Shown here piece after piece: positions 43,826-53,593 of a stretch of DNA of 64,000 bases. Under the pieces are notes generated by a model that was given only the letters and a program-made list of their open reading frames with translations, was not told the DNA's origin and did not search any database. The position numbers and the translations under genes are program-made. The number at the start of each line of letters is the position of its first letter. Position 1 is the stretch's first letter. The stretch covers positions 107,560 to 171,559 of the forward strand of contig JBBDMS010000003.1 in NCBI GenBank assembly GCA_040878185.1, read 5' to 3'. This DNA is from JAWXBK01 sp040878185 (GTDB lineage: Bacteria > Pseudomonadota > Alphaproteobacteria > Dongiales > Dongiaceae).

Positions 43826-44584
43826 ATGGCGGAGACCAGGGTTGCGATCGTGACGGGAGCCGGCTCCGGCCTCGGTGCAGCGGCGGCCCGTGCGCTGGCG
43901 GCGGGCGGATTCAAGGTCGCGCTGATGTCGCCGTCGGCACGCAGCATGGAGCTGGCGAAGGAGCTCGGCGGCATTGGCCGTCAAGGCTCCAATCGTGAAT
44001 CCGCTGACCTCGATGCGCTGGTCAAACAGGCCGTGTCGGAATGGGGCCGGATCGATGCCGTCGTCACCTCGATGGGCCATGGCAAGATTCCGCGCGGGCC
44101 GGACTGGCCGCTCAAAACGATTGGCTTCGACCCCGACAGTCCGGTGAGCCTGCTCGACATCGACGATGCGACCTGGCAGGTCGGATTCGATTCCTATGTT
44201 CTCTCCGTCATCCGCGCCGCCCGTGCCGCAGCGCCGATCATGATCGGGCAGGGTGGCGGTGCGTTCGTGAACATCTCATCGATCGCGGCCATTGAACCGC
44301 AAAGCAACTTCCCGCTCTCGACCCTGCGGGCGGCGCTGCACGGATTCACGAAGCTCTTTGCCGACCGCTACGCGCGCGACCATGTGCGCATGAACAATCT
44401 GTTGCCGGGCTTCGCCGAGAATATCGATCTGACCGACGCGGCGTTGCGCGAAATCCCGATGCAGCGTGCCGGCCGCATGGACGAGATCGGCGACGCCGTG
44501 CTGTATTTCGCCTCGAACAAATCCTCGTACATCACCGGTCAGACGATCCTGGTCGATGGCGGTCTGCACCGGTCGACGCATTAG
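43826..44584 (+). CDS. SDR family protein lacking the catalytic Tyr and Lys
   Basis: A 252-residue Rossmann-fold SDR from the ATG at 43826. The cofactor loop TGAGSGLG and the NISS strand serine are intact, and the C-terminus TILVDGGLHRSTH is normal. The active-site YxxxK is replaced by Leu164-STL-Arg168 (context FPLSTLRAAL). It may bind NAD(P) without classical reductase activity, or use another catalytic arrangement. It lies 12 bases before the DJ-1/PfpI gene, so the two are probably co-transcribed. Confidence 0.82.
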   Translation: MAETRVAIVTGAGSGLGAAAARALAAGGFKVALMSPSARSMELAKELGGIGRQGSNRESADLDALVKQAVSEWGRIDAVVTSMGHGKIPRGPDWPLKTIGFDPDSPVSLLDIDDATWQVGFDSYVLSVIRAARAAAPIMIGQGGGAFVNISSIAAIEPQSNFPLSTLRAALHGFTKLFADRYARDHVRMNNLLPGFAENIDLTDAALREIPMQRAGRMDEIGDAVLYFASNKSSYITGQTILVDGGLHRSTH

Positions 44585-44596
44585 GGAGAGCCACGG

Positions 44597-45190
44597 ATGA
44601 CCCCAACCATCGGCATCCTGATCTTCGACGGCGTGGAGGAACTCGATTTCGTCGGCCCCTGGGAGGTTCTCTGCGTCGCAGCTTATGAGCGTGAGGGTAC
44701 GCGCGTCCTCCTGATCGCCGAGCGAGACGGGCCGGTCACCTGTGCCAACGGCATGCGCGTGCTGCCCGACGCAACGGTCGGCGAGGCGCCGAGACTCGAT
44801 GTCATCCTGGTACCGGGCGGCGAGGGAACGCGCCGCGAGGCGACCAATCGCGCCTTGCTCGACTGGATCGCCGGCGTCGCGCGGAACTGCCAATGGGTGA
44901 CCAGCGTCTGCACCGGCTCGCTGCTGCTGACTGCAGCCGGGCTATGCGATGGCAAGCGTGTCACCACCCATTGGGATTTCATCCCGGCTTTGCGGGCGCT
45001 TGGCCGTGCCGAGGTGCTGGACGGGCCGCGCTATGTCCGCGACGGCAATCTGGTGACCGCTGCCGGCGTGTCGGCCGGGATCGACATGGCGCTGTGGCTG
45101 GTCGGCGAAATCTGGGATCCGAATTTTGCTCGACATGTTCAGAAGAGGATCCAGTACGATCCGGCACCGCCCTATCAGGCCGATGTCTGA
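44597..45190 (+). CDS. DJ-1/PfpI family protein (isonitrile-hydratase-like)
   Basis: A 197-residue class I amidotransferase-fold protein. The nucleophile elbow is VTSVCTGSLLL with Cys105, and the N-terminal FDGVEELDFVGPWEVL has the acidic residue expected in isonitrile hydratases. Other members are glyoxalases, chaperone-like proteins or, when a DNA-binding domain is fused, regulators; no such domain is present here. The gene pairs with the upstream atypical SDR. Confidence 0.82.
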   Translation: MTPTIGILIFDGVEELDFVGPWEVLCVAAYEREGTRVLLIAERDGPVTCANGMRVLPDATVGEAPRLDVILVPGGEGTRREATNRALLDWIAGVARNCQWVTSVCTGSLLLTAAGLCDGKRVTTHWDFIPALRALGRAEVLDGPRYVRDGNLVTAAGVSAGIDMALWLVGEIWDPNFARHVQKRIQYDPAPPYQADV

Positions 45191-45327
45191 TCGCCGTTAA
45201 TTGGCACCGATCTGAGGGGGCGAAAAAATTGTCCGCGCGCGTGAATGGAGGCCTTCCCATGCATGACGTTCTTTCCGGCTATCGTCTTACGAAGGCCGGC
45301 AGGAACGACCGGGACGGGTGACGCCCG

Positions 45328-48300
45328 ATGCCGCGCTTCTGCACGGCGTGCGGCGCGGCAGTTGATGCCGGTGCGCGGTTCTGCGGCGCGTGCGGCGCTG
45401 CGACCGTCGCGACCGTCGCCCCCGATAACGCGCCAAAGCCGCCGGTTGGCGAGCGGCGTCATGCGATCATCCTCTTTGCCGACATCGCCAGATATACCGA
45501 CCTCACCCAGCGAATGGACGCAGAAGACGTTCATGCGGTGCTGACGCGCTTCTTCCAGGTGGTCGACCAGCTCATTACGGATCATGGCGGTCATGTCGAC
45601 AAGCATATCGGCGACGCGGTAATGGCCGTGTTCGGTGCGCCGGTTGCCCATGGCAATGATACGCGACGCGCGGCGGCCGCTGCCCTGAAGATTCAACACG
45701 CATTTGCCGCGCCGCCGGAGGCCGGGGTTGAACCGATCCGGATTCGCATCGGTCTTGCGGCCGGTGCCGTCATCGCTGACTCGACGGGTAGTGTGCATCA
45801 TCGCGAGTACACGGTGACCGGCGAGGCGGTGAACCTGGCGTCGCGCCTCCAGTCGCTTGCGGCACCCGGCGAGATCCTGATCGATCAGACGGTCGAATCC
45901 ACGCTCGCCGCCGATGCGATCGTCGAGCCGATTGGGCCGCAATCGCTGAAGGGGTTTGCCGGCGACCTTCCGGTCTGGCGCCTGGTCGCACTGACCAGCG
46001 AGCGCGGCGCGGGGGACGCTGGACCATTCGTCGGGCGTACGGCCCAACTGGCGCAAGTGACCGGGGCGCTCGAATCCAGTCGTGTCAGCGGTTACGGCCA
46101 GGCCCTGGTAATTCGCGGTGAAGCCGGAATGGGAAAGACGCGCCTCATCGAAGAACTCCTGCGCAAGGCGGCCGACACAGGATTTCATGGGGTTGTCGTT
46201 CATGCGCTCGATTTCGGCGCCGCCTCCGGCGCGGACCCGATTAGGCAGATCGCGCACGCACTGCTGGCGGTCGATTCCGATGCGGCCGCCGTCGATCGCG
46301 AGCGTGCCGCCGCGCGGGCCATAGCGGATCGGTTGGCCGGGGCCGACGAGGCAGGCTTTCTCAACGACCTGTTCAATCTCCCGCAGCCGCCGGCATTGCA
46401 GGCCGTTTACGATGCGATGGCGCCGGGCGTGCGCGCCGACGGTCGAAGCCGCACCGTCGCCCGCATGTGCCGCCGCTTCGCACGGCGACGCCAGCCTTTG
46501 TTTGTCGTGGTCGAGGATGTGCACTGGGCGAATGCGACGACATTGACTGCGCTGGCGCGACTTGCCCGGGGCGTGTCGGAGTGCCCCGGCATGCTGATCA
46601 TGACGACGCGGATCGAGGGTGATCCGTTCGATCGCGCATGGCGTGCCGCCGCGCGCGACGCCGCGATTCTGATCGTGGATCTGCCGCCGCTGCGGCAGGG
46701 CGAAGCCGCGGCGCTGGCCGGTGCGATCGGCTCCGCGCCCGATGGAATCATTGCAAACTGCGTCGCCCGCGCCGAGGGCAATCCACTTTTTCTGGTGCAA
46801 CTCCTCAAAAGCGCGGGAACCGCCGCCGGCAATCTGCCGGGCACGGTACAAAGCCTGGTGCAGGCACGCATGGACCGGCTCGATCCGCCGGCGCGTTCCG
46901 TCTTGCAGACAGCCGCCGCGATCGGGCAACGCTTTCCCTTCGAGCTTCTCCGTGCATTGCACGAAGACGCCGACCGGCAATGCGTTGTGCTGGTCGACGA
47001 GTTGTTCCTGCGGCGCGAAGGCGAGGGATATATGTTCGCGCACGCGCTCATTCGCGACGGCATCAACGCCTCTTTGTTGCGAGCGCGCCGGCACGAGATC
47101 CATGGGCAGATCGCGACCTGGTATGCGGAGCGCGATCCGGCGCTCCATGCGGAGCATCTCGAGCGCGCCGAGGATCCCGCCGCAGCGCAGGCCTATCTTC
47201 GGGCAGCGGAATTTTGCGAGACCGCGTTCAAGCCGGAAGAAGCGGTTCTGCTCGCGCGCCGGGGCAGCCAGGTTGCGAGCGCCCCGGCCCTGCAGGCAAT
47301 CCTCAAACTCAAGGAGGGTGACCTGTTGCATGATCTCGGCCAGGGCGGCGCGGCGCTGGAATGCTGCGAGGCAGCGTATGATCTTGCACAGGAGGACGCG
47401 GTGCGGTTGCGGGCGCTGGTCGGCCAGGCGGCCGCTCTGCGGTTGCTCGGCAAAAGCGCGCCGGCCCTCGCCATCCTCGATCGCGCGGCGCCGCTGATCG
47501 ATGCCGGCGACGAAGCGGTGCGCGGACGGCTGCACCATCTGCGCGGCAATCTGCATTTTGCCCTTGGCCAGGCCGATCTTTGTCGCCGCGCACACGAGAC
47601 CGTGCTGGAGATTGCCCGGAACCGCGCTGATCCGGTCCTTGAGGCAATGGCATGGAGCGGGCTCGGCGACGCCGACTATGGGGTTGGGCGATGGGTCGCC
47701 GCCGCCGAATCGTTCCGTCGCTGCGTCGACCTCGCAGAACGCGTCAACCGGATCCGGATCGCCGAACCGAACCGGTTGATGTGGGGACATTGTCTCACCT
47801 ATTCGGCCAGGTTTTCCGAAGGGATCGTGCTCATGCGTCAGGCGATCGAAAAGACGCTGCCCCTGCACGATTCCTATGCCGAAGTGTTCGCTTTTGTATC
47901 GCTTGTCTTGACACTCTATCTGAGTGGAAATTGTACGTCGGCGGAACCGACACTCGAGCAGGGGATGACGATTGCGAAGAAAGTGGGCGCGAAGCGATAT
48001 GAGATCCAGCTGCTTCTCGTGCGTGCGGGATGCGAATATTTCGAGGGCAACCGCGCGCTAGCAAACGAACTTTGTACCCAGGCAAGTGCGGTCCTCAAAG
48101 AAATCGGCTTCGGATTCATCGGGCCGTCCAGTGTTGCCCATTCGGCGATGGCAACCGACGATGCAGCGGAGCGCAACCGATGGCTGGAGGAAGGCGAGGC
48201 ACGGTTGGGCGAGACGCTGGCGCACAATATTCCCTGGTTCTATCGGATCGCGATCGAGATTCGATTGGAGGAGAGGAACTGGTCGGCAGTCGACGCGCTC

Positions 48301-48531
48301 ACCGAACGGTTTCTCCGGTTCAGCCCGGAAGGCGAGCCGCCGCGACTCCATTCGCTGCTGGCCGAACGCGCCCGGGCGATTGCCGGCTGGTATCGCAATC
48401 CGGATGCGCCGGCGGCCGCACGCTTGCGCGCGGTACGCTCCGATATGGAATCCTGCGGCATCGCCCTGACCTTCCCCGACCCGGATAGCACCGGAGGGGG
48501 CGAAGCCGGCGGGTTTGGCACCCGGTTTTGA
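45328..48531 (+). CDS. class III adenylate/guanylate cyclase with zinc ribbon, AAA ATPase and TPR-like region
   Basis: A 1067-residue multidomain protein. Residues 1-27 form a double CxxC zinc ribbon (CTACG and CGACG). The cyclase domain (about 45-215) has both metal aspartates (LFADIARYTDL and HIGDAVMAVFG), a substrate Lys in HVDKHIGD, and TVTGEAVNLASRLQ. An ATPase domain follows, with Walker A GEAGMGKTRL (about 262) and VVVEDVHWANATTL. The remaining 500 residues are alpha-helical repeats of TPR type. Such proteins are soluble signal integrators making cAMP or cGMP; partner and signal are unknown. Confidence 0.88.
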   Translation: MPRFCTACGAAVDAGARFCGACGAATVATVAPDNAPKPPVGERRHAIILFADIARYTDLTQRMDAEDVHAVLTRFFQVVDQLITDHGGHVDKHIGDAVMAVFGAPVAHGNDTRRAAAAALKIQHAFAAPPEAGVEPIRIRIGLAAGAVIADSTGSVHHREYTVTGEAVNLASRLQSLAAPGEILIDQTVESTLAADAIVEPIGPQSLKGFAGDLPVWRLVALTSERGAGDAGPFVGRTAQLAQVTGALESSRVSGYGQALVIRGEAGMGKTRLIEELLRKAADTGFHGVVVHALDFGAASGADPIRQIAHALLAVDSDAAAVDRERAAARAIADRLAGADEAGFLNDLFNLPQPPALQAVYDAMAPGVRADGRSRTVARMCRRFARRRQPLFVVVEDVHWANATTLTALARLARGVSECPGMLIMTTRIEGDPFDRAWRAAARDAAILIVDLPPLRQGEAAALAGAIGSAPDGIIANCVARAEGNPLFLVQLLKSAGTAAGNLPGTVQSLVQARMDRLDPPARSVLQTAAAIGQRFPFELLRALHEDADRQCVVLVDELFLRREGEGYMFAHALIRDGINASLLRARRHEIHGQIATWYAERDPALHAEHLERAEDPAAAQAYLRAAEFCETAFKPEEAVLLARRGSQVASAPALQAILKLKEGDLLHDLGQGGAALECCEAAYDLAQEDAVRLRALVGQAAALRLLGKSAPALAILDRAAPLIDAGDEAVRGRLHHLRGNLHFALGQADLCRRAHETVLEIARNRADPVLEAMAWSGLGDADYGVGRWVAAAESFRRCVDLAERVNRIRIAEPNRLMWGHCLTYSARFSEGIVLMRQAIEKTLPLHDSYAEVFAFVSLVLTLYLSGNCTSAEPTLEQGMTIAKKVGAKRYEIQLLLVRAGCEYFEGNRALANELCTQASAVLKEIGFGFIGPSSVAHSAMATDDAAERNRWLEEGEARLGETLAHNIPWFYRIAIEIRLEERNWSAVDALTERFLRFSPEGEPPRLHSLLAERARAIAGWYRNPDAPAAARLRAVRSDMESCGIALTFPDPDSTGGGEAGGFGTRF

Positions 48532-48703
48532 GTGCCGACCCGGGAAGTTTCCGACCCATCGGTGGCGCGCGCAGGGCAATGTCATTTATGTGACGCCGGG
48601 CGATCCCGCCTCTTCGGCATGCGGGGCCGTCCGGGCGGGGGCGCATTCCGCCTTCGCCCACCCCATATGAGGGTCGAGGCAAAGTCGACAGGGGAGGAAC
48701 CCG

Positions 48704-49165
48704 ATGATTGCCATCGCCGATGCCACCGAATCCGTCGATCGCACCTTGAAGATCATCCGCAACGTCGCGGCGCCGCGCGACGAGGTCTGGCGCGCCTTCA
48801 CCGTCCGGGATTGCTACGCGGCGTGGATGGGCCCGGAGAATTTCAAAGTCGAGCGCTGCGAACTCGATCTGCGCTCCGGGGGCCGCTATCGCCTTTTCCT
48901 GCGTTCGAACGAAGGCGAGGAGCATGTCGCGAGCGGCGAATTTCAGGAGATTATCCCGAACGAACGGCTCGTCTTCACCTGGGGCTGGGAGACGGAGGGC
49001 CGGCGCGGCACCGAAACGACGGTGACGATCGAATTCCGCGATCATGCCAAGGGCACGCAGATCAAGCTCACGCAATCGGTGTTCGAAACGCTGGAGTCGC
49101 GCGATGAGCATGCCGAGGGCTGGGAAAGCTCGCTCGTGTGCCTCGAGAAATATCTCAGCAAATAG
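48704..49165 (+). CDS. SRPBCC / AHSA1 family protein
   Basis: A 153-residue helix-grip protein of the Aha1/START-like class: VDRTLKIIRNVAAPRDEVWRAFT at the start, a YRLFLRSNEGEEHVASGEFQEI sheet, NERLVFTW and a C-terminal long helix (EGWESSLVCLEKYLS). The ribosome site GGGGAGG precedes the ATG. Members bind hydrophobic ligands or act in stress responses. The specific role is unknown. Confidence 0.82.
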   Translation: MIAIADATESVDRTLKIIRNVAAPRDEVWRAFTVRDCYAAWMGPENFKVERCELDLRSGGRYRLFLRSNEGEEHVASGEFQEIIPNERLVFTWGWETEGRRGTETTVTIEFRDHAKGTQIKLTQSVFETLESRDEHAEGWESSLVCLEKYLSK

Positions 49166-49229
49166 CGGGCGTGCGGCCGCGCTGATATCGGGACTTTACT
49201 TCACCGTTTGATTGCGGCAAGTAGCCGGG

Positions 49230-50372
49230 GTGCCTGACGATCTTCCGCATTTTCGCTCGCCGGCCGAGATGGTCGCCGCCTGGCGGCCCGACGAACCGGT
49301 CTATTGCATCGACCGTCTCTCGCTGGTCGGAGCGGCGCGACGCTTCGTGTCGCTGTTTCCCGGCCACGTGCTCTACGCGGTCAAATGCAATCCGCTGCCC
49401 TTCGTGATCGATGCCCTGCACGAAGGCGGGATCCGGCATTTCGATACTGCGTCGATCGCCGAGATCGAGCTGGTCGGCCGGCGTTTTCCCGATGCGCAGG
49501 GCCATTTCATGCATCCGGTCAAATCGCCGCAGGCGATCCGGCGTGCGTTCGACGAGTTCGGTGTCCGCCATTACGTGATCGATCACGCCGCCGAGATCGA
49601 CAAGATGATCGCGGTGCTGGGCGAGGATCGGCGCGACACCGTCGCGCTGGTTCGCCTCGCAACGCCGAGCAAGGGCGCCAAGTTCAATCTCTCGGCCAAG
49701 TTCGGCGCAGCACCGGACAAGGTGGTGCAATTGTTGCGTACACTGGTCGATGCCGGATTCCAGCCGGGCCTTTGTTTTCATGTCGGCTCGCAATGTCTCG
49801 ATCCCGAAGCCTGGACGCTGGCGCTCGATCTGGTCGATACCGTCTTGCATCAGTCAGGCATTGCAATCCGGTGCCTCGATGTCGGCGGCGGGTTCCCGGC
49901 GGCCTATGAAGGCGAAACGCCGCCGCCGCTCGAGGCCTTCCTCGATGCGATCGCCAGAGGCGTCGCAAAGCTCGCGCTGCCTACCGATTGCATTCTGATG
50001 TGCGAGCCCGGCCGCGCGCTGGTCGCACCGGCGATGTCGCTGGTTGCGCGCGTCGAACTCGCGACCGGCGAAGCGGTACATCTCAATGACGGCATCTATG
50101 GCAGCCTGATCGGTGCGACGATCGGCATTCGCTGGCCGATTACCCTGATTCGGCCGGATGGGCCGGCGGCGAACGACAGCAGGGGTTTCCGCGTCTATGG
50201 TCCGACCTGCGACAATCTCGATACCTTGCCCTATGAATTCGAGCTGCCGGTGGATGTCCGGACCGGGGACTATGTCCGGATCGACCGGCTGGGCGCTTAT
50301 GCGGTCGCGCTTCGTACCGGCTTTAACGGATTCCTGCCCAACCGCTTCGTGACGGTCGACCGGCTGGCCTGA
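49230..50372 (+). CDS. fold-III PLP decarboxylase (ornithine/lysine decarboxylase type)
   Basis: About 380 residues from the GTG at 49230; a TTG at 49212 is an alternative start. The Schiff-base Lys52 is in YAVKCNP, and the barrel shows HVGSQ, CLDVGGGFP, CEPGRALVAPA and the GPTCDNLD motif with Cys327 at the active site of the partner subunit, as in eukaryote-like ornithine decarboxylases. This points to putrescine or cadaverine formation rather than diaminopimelate decarboxylation. Its location next to polyamine-type ABC transporter genes supports that reading. Confidence 0.85.
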   Translation: MPDDLPHFRSPAEMVAAWRPDEPVYCIDRLSLVGAARRFVSLFPGHVLYAVKCNPLPFVIDALHEGGIRHFDTASIAEIELVGRRFPDAQGHFMHPVKSPQAIRRAFDEFGVRHYVIDHAAEIDKMIAVLGEDRRDTVALVRLATPSKGAKFNLSAKFGAAPDKVVQLLRTLVDAGFQPGLCFHVGSQCLDPEAWTLALDLVDTVLHQSGIAIRCLDVGGGFPAAYEGETPPPLEAFLDAIARGVAKLALPTDCILMCEPGRALVAPAMSLVARVELATGEAVHLNDGIYGSLIGATIGIRWPITLIRPDGPAANDSRGFRVYGPTCDNLDTLPYEFELPVDVRTGDYVRIDRLGAYAVALRTGFNGFLPNRFVTVDRLA

Positions 50373-50465
50373 TGCCACGGGGCGTTGCGGCTTCTTCCGG
50401 CACGGGGCTTGAGCCCGCCCGGGACGTTCCCATAGAGTCGCGCGAACCGGCAGGGGGATATCGGC

Positions 50466-51554
50466 GTGGCGACAGAACGTTCCGCCGTTGAGGCGCGCGG
50501 CGTCACCAAGATTTTCGGCCATGGCCCCGATGCGGTGCGGGCCCTCGACGACGTGTCGATCCAGATTCGGGAAAACGAGTTTTTCACGCTGCTCGGACCG
50601 TCGGGCTGTGGCAAGACGACGTTGCTGCGGCTGATTGCCGGCTTCGAGCTGCCAACCGCCGGCGAAATCCTGCTCGAAGGCGAACCGGTCGGTCATCTCC
50701 CGCCGAACCGACGTCTCGTCAACACCGTGTTCCAGTCTTATGCGTTGTTTCCGCATATGACCGTGCGCCAGAACATCGCCTTCGGCCTCGAAATGCGCCG
50801 CGTCGATCCGTCGACAATCAATCCGACGGTCGACGAGATGCTCGGTCTGGTGCAGCTCGCCGGCTATGGTAACCGCCGGCCCTCGCAGCTTTCCGGCGGC
50901 CAGCAGCAGCGCGTGGCGCTCGCCCGCGCGCTGGCGAACCGGCCGAAAGTCTTGCTGCTCGACGAACCGCTCTCGGCCCTCGATCTCAAGCTCCGGCAGG
51001 GGATGCGCGTCGAGCTCAAGAATATCCAGCAGCAAACCGGCATCACCTTCATCTTCGTGACGCACGATCAGGAAGAAGCGCTCACCATGTCGGATCGGCT
51101 TGCCGTCATGAGCCAGGGCCGGATCCAGCAGCTCGGCGGTCCGCAGGAAATCTACGAACAGCCAGTGAACCGGTTCGTGGCCGATTTTATCGGCGACACC
51201 AACTTCGTGCTGGCGCGCGTCGTCGCAATCGAAAACGGAAGGGCGCGCTGCAGCAGCGATGCCGGGCTCGAATTCGACGTGGTGGCGATCGCGGACGTCC
51301 TGTCCGGCAGCGAGGTGACGCTCGCGCTGCGACCCGAGAAAATCCGCCTCGCGAAGGCCGATGCGCCGTCGCGCGCCAAGGTCGTTCAGGCGACCTATGT
51401 CGGTACCGACACCAACTATGTCGTGGAGCTGGCCGATACATCGCGTCTCGAGGTCCGGGTGCAGAACGCGCTCGACGGTCATGCGCGCTTCCATGTCGGC
51501 GATAATGTGTCGATCGAAGTGCCGGCCGGCGCCGCCCGAATGCTGATGGACTGA
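50466..51554 (+). CDS. polyamine-type ABC transporter ATP-binding protein (PotA/PotG-like)
   Basis: A 362-residue ATPase starting at GTG with AGGGGG upstream. Walker A is GPSGCGKTTLLR, signature LSGGQQQRVAL and Walker B VLLLDEPLSALD; a C-terminal TOBE domain follows from about residue 240. It is the first of three closely packed genes (six-base gap to the permease). The PotA-like class imports spermidine, putrescine or related amines. Confidence 0.9.
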   Translation: MATERSAVEARGVTKIFGHGPDAVRALDDVSIQIRENEFFTLLGPSGCGKTTLLRLIAGFELPTAGEILLEGEPVGHLPPNRRLVNTVFQSYALFPHMTVRQNIAFGLEMRRVDPSTINPTVDEMLGLVQLAGYGNRRPSQLSGGQQQRVALARALANRPKVLLLDEPLSALDLKLRQGMRVELKNIQQQTGITFIFVTHDQEEALTMSDRLAVMSQGRIQQLGGPQEIYEQPVNRFVADFIGDTNFVLARVVAIENGRARCSSDAGLEFDVVAIADVLSGSEVTLALRPEKIRLAKADAPSRAKVVQATYVGTDTNYVVELADTSRLEVRVQNALDGHARFHVGDNVSIEVPAGAARMLMD

Positions 51555-51560
51555 CGCCGC

Positions 51561-52538
51561 ATGGCCCCGGCCGCCGACATCCTTCCAACCGGCGCCGATC
51601 GCGCGATCGCGATGCAGCGCGCCGGCGTCAATCTCGACGAGCTGGAATCCCGGCAGCGCCGCCGGCGGTGGATGCTGCTCAGTCCCGCCTTGTTGGCGAT
51701 CACCATTTTCGGGATCTGCCCGCTCTTCATCATCGTGATGTATTCGTTCCTGACGCCTGCCAACTATGCCGGCGTCGCGTGGGAATTTTCGACCGACGCC
51801 TATGTCCAGTTTCTGTTCGAGCGCGACATCTTCGATGAGTCGGTCCGTATCTTTAACTCCGCCTATCTCGAGATCTACGGCCGCTCGTTTCTGCTGGCGA
51901 TCTATTCGACGGTCGCGGCTCTCCTGTTCGGTTTCCCCGCCGCCTATTTCATGGCGACGCGTCCACCGGAAACCCGCAATCTCTGGGTTTTTCTCTTCAC
52001 CCTGCCGTTCTGGACCAACCTTCTGATCCGCACTTATTCGATGCTGATCATCATCCGGGACGAGGGGTTGATAAATATCACGCTGCAGAAGCTCGGGATC
52101 ATCGACCAGCCGCTGGTCATGCTCTACACCGATTTCGCGGTCGGACTCGGGCTTATTTACAGTTATCTGCCATTCATGGTGCTGCCGATTTACGCCAGCC
52201 TCGAAAAACTTGATTTCCGCCTGGTCGAGGCCGGTTTCGATCTTTATGCCAGCCGCTATCGCGTGCTGCGGCGGATCATCATTCCGCTGGCGAAGCCGGG
52301 CGTCATCGCCGGCTGTATCCTCGTCTTCATTCCTGCACTCGGTGCGTTCATCACGCCGATCATGCTCGGTGGCGGCAAGAACCTGATGATCGGTAACCTG
52401 ATTTCGTTACAGTTCGGTAGCTCGCGCAACTGGCCGTTCGGTTCGGCGGCGGCGCTCATCCTGATGGCATTCGTGATGATTGCACTGATGTTCTATGTCC
52501 GGACGAGCACCGGCGGGAAGGTTCGCAGTCATGGCTGA
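51561..52538 (+). CDS. polyamine-type ABC transporter permease, PotB/PotH-like
   Basis: A 325-residue permease with six membrane segments. The N-terminal half has LLSPALLAITIFGICPLFIIVMYSFL, and the EAA loop reads EAGFDLYASRYRVLRRIIIPLAKPG. It overlaps the PotC-like gene by eight bases. Confidence 0.9.
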   Translation: MAPAADILPTGADRAIAMQRAGVNLDELESRQRRRRWMLLSPALLAITIFGICPLFIIVMYSFLTPANYAGVAWEFSTDAYVQFLFERDIFDESVRIFNSAYLEIYGRSFLLAIYSTVAALLFGFPAAYFMATRPPETRNLWVFLFTLPFWTNLLIRTYSMLIIIRDEGLINITLQKLGIIDQPLVMLYTDFAVGLGLIYSYLPFMVLPIYASLEKLDFRLVEAGFDLYASRYRVLRRIIIPLAKPGVIAGCILVFIPALGAFITPIMLGGGKNLMIGNLISLQFGSSRNWPFGSAAALILMAFVMIALMFYVRTSTGGKVRSHG

Positions 52539-53364
52539 TGTGGCCATTCGCCGCCGGCGCATGCCGCGCTATCTCGATCTTCGCTACCAGCCGGGCTTCG
52601 GCACGCTGGCGATTCTCTGCCTTGTGATGCTTTATGCGCCGATCGTCGTGCTGATCATATTCTCGTTCAACGAGAATCGCTCGGTCGCGGTATGGACCGA
52701 ATTCAGTTTCGACTGGTACCGCGCCGCGTTCCAGAACGAGGGTATCCGCGATGCCACCTGGGTGTCGCTCAAGCTGGCGGCGGTTGCCACCGTAGTCGCG
52801 ACGGTGATCGCAACGTCGGCGGCGCTCGCAACGACCCGGACGCGCGCCTATCGCGGCATGACAGCGGCCTATCTCGTGATCAATCAGCCGTTGGTGGTGC
52901 CCGAGATCGTGACGGCGGTGGCGACGCTCTCGTTCTTTGCGTTGCTGCGGACCGAACTGGGCGTCTATTTCGGGTTCGGCAACCTGATCATCGCGCACAC
53001 GGTCTTCTGCATTCCGTTTGCCTATATGCCGATCCGGGCGCGGCTCGAGGATATGGACCTGACCCTCGAACAGGCGGCAGCCGACCTCTATGCGACACCC
53101 TGGCAGACATTCAAACGGGTAACGTTGCCGCTGCTGATCCCGGGCATCGTCGCCGGTGCGATGCTGGCATTCATAGTGTCGTTCGATGACGTCATCATCA
53201 CGGCGTTCGTCGCGGGTCCGGGCGAGACGACATTGCCGATCTTCATTTTCGGCGCGATCCGGCGCGGGGTGACGCCCGAAATCAACGCGATTTCGACGAT
53301 CGTGCTGGCGGTGTCGGTCCTGTTCGTGACCCTGTTCTATTTCATCAGCCGCCGCAGCCGCTGA
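52531..53364 (+). CDS. polyamine-type ABC transporter permease, PotC/PotI-like
   Basis: About 277 residues from the ATG at 52531, with GGAAGG upstream. YAPIVVLIIFSFNENRS is the standard PotC start, and EQAAADLYATPWQTFKRVTLPLLIPG is the EAA loop. It forms the channel with the PotB-like subunit. The binding-protein gene follows after 229 bases on the same strand. Confidence 0.9.
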   Translation: MADVAIRRRRMPRYLDLRYQPGFGTLAILCLVMLYAPIVVLIIFSFNENRSVAVWTEFSFDWYRAAFQNEGIRDATWVSLKLAAVATVVATVIATSAALATTRTRAYRGMTAAYLVINQPLVVPEIVTAVATLSFFALLRTELGVYFGFGNLIIAHTVFCIPFAYMPIRARLEDMDLTLEQAAADLYATPWQTFKRVTLPLLIPGIVAGAMLAFIVSFDDVIITAFVAGPGETTLPIFIFGAIRRGVTPEINAISTIVLAVSVLFVTLFYFISRRSR

Positions 53365-53593
53365 GCGTTCGCAAACCCAGGCGGTTGAACCGGCTATCCG
53401 GTCGCCAGGAAAGGCTCCATTGACCGCCCCGGTGGTTGGAAAGAGGCCTCTCGATCCCAAAATGCTTGCCGAATCGTCTCGATTGACCGGCTTTCGCTAA
53501 GTATAATCGACTGACGACGAGGCCCTGTCAGGCCTCCGCAACCCTGCGGCGAAATGCCAGGGCAAAACGATCGAAACTCACCGTGAGGGGAAC

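Noticed and set aside
45175..47868. Long minus-strand open frame opposite the cyclase gene
   Set aside because: No recognisable domain and amino-acid composition typical of a shadow; the plus-strand protein has complete catalytic motifs.
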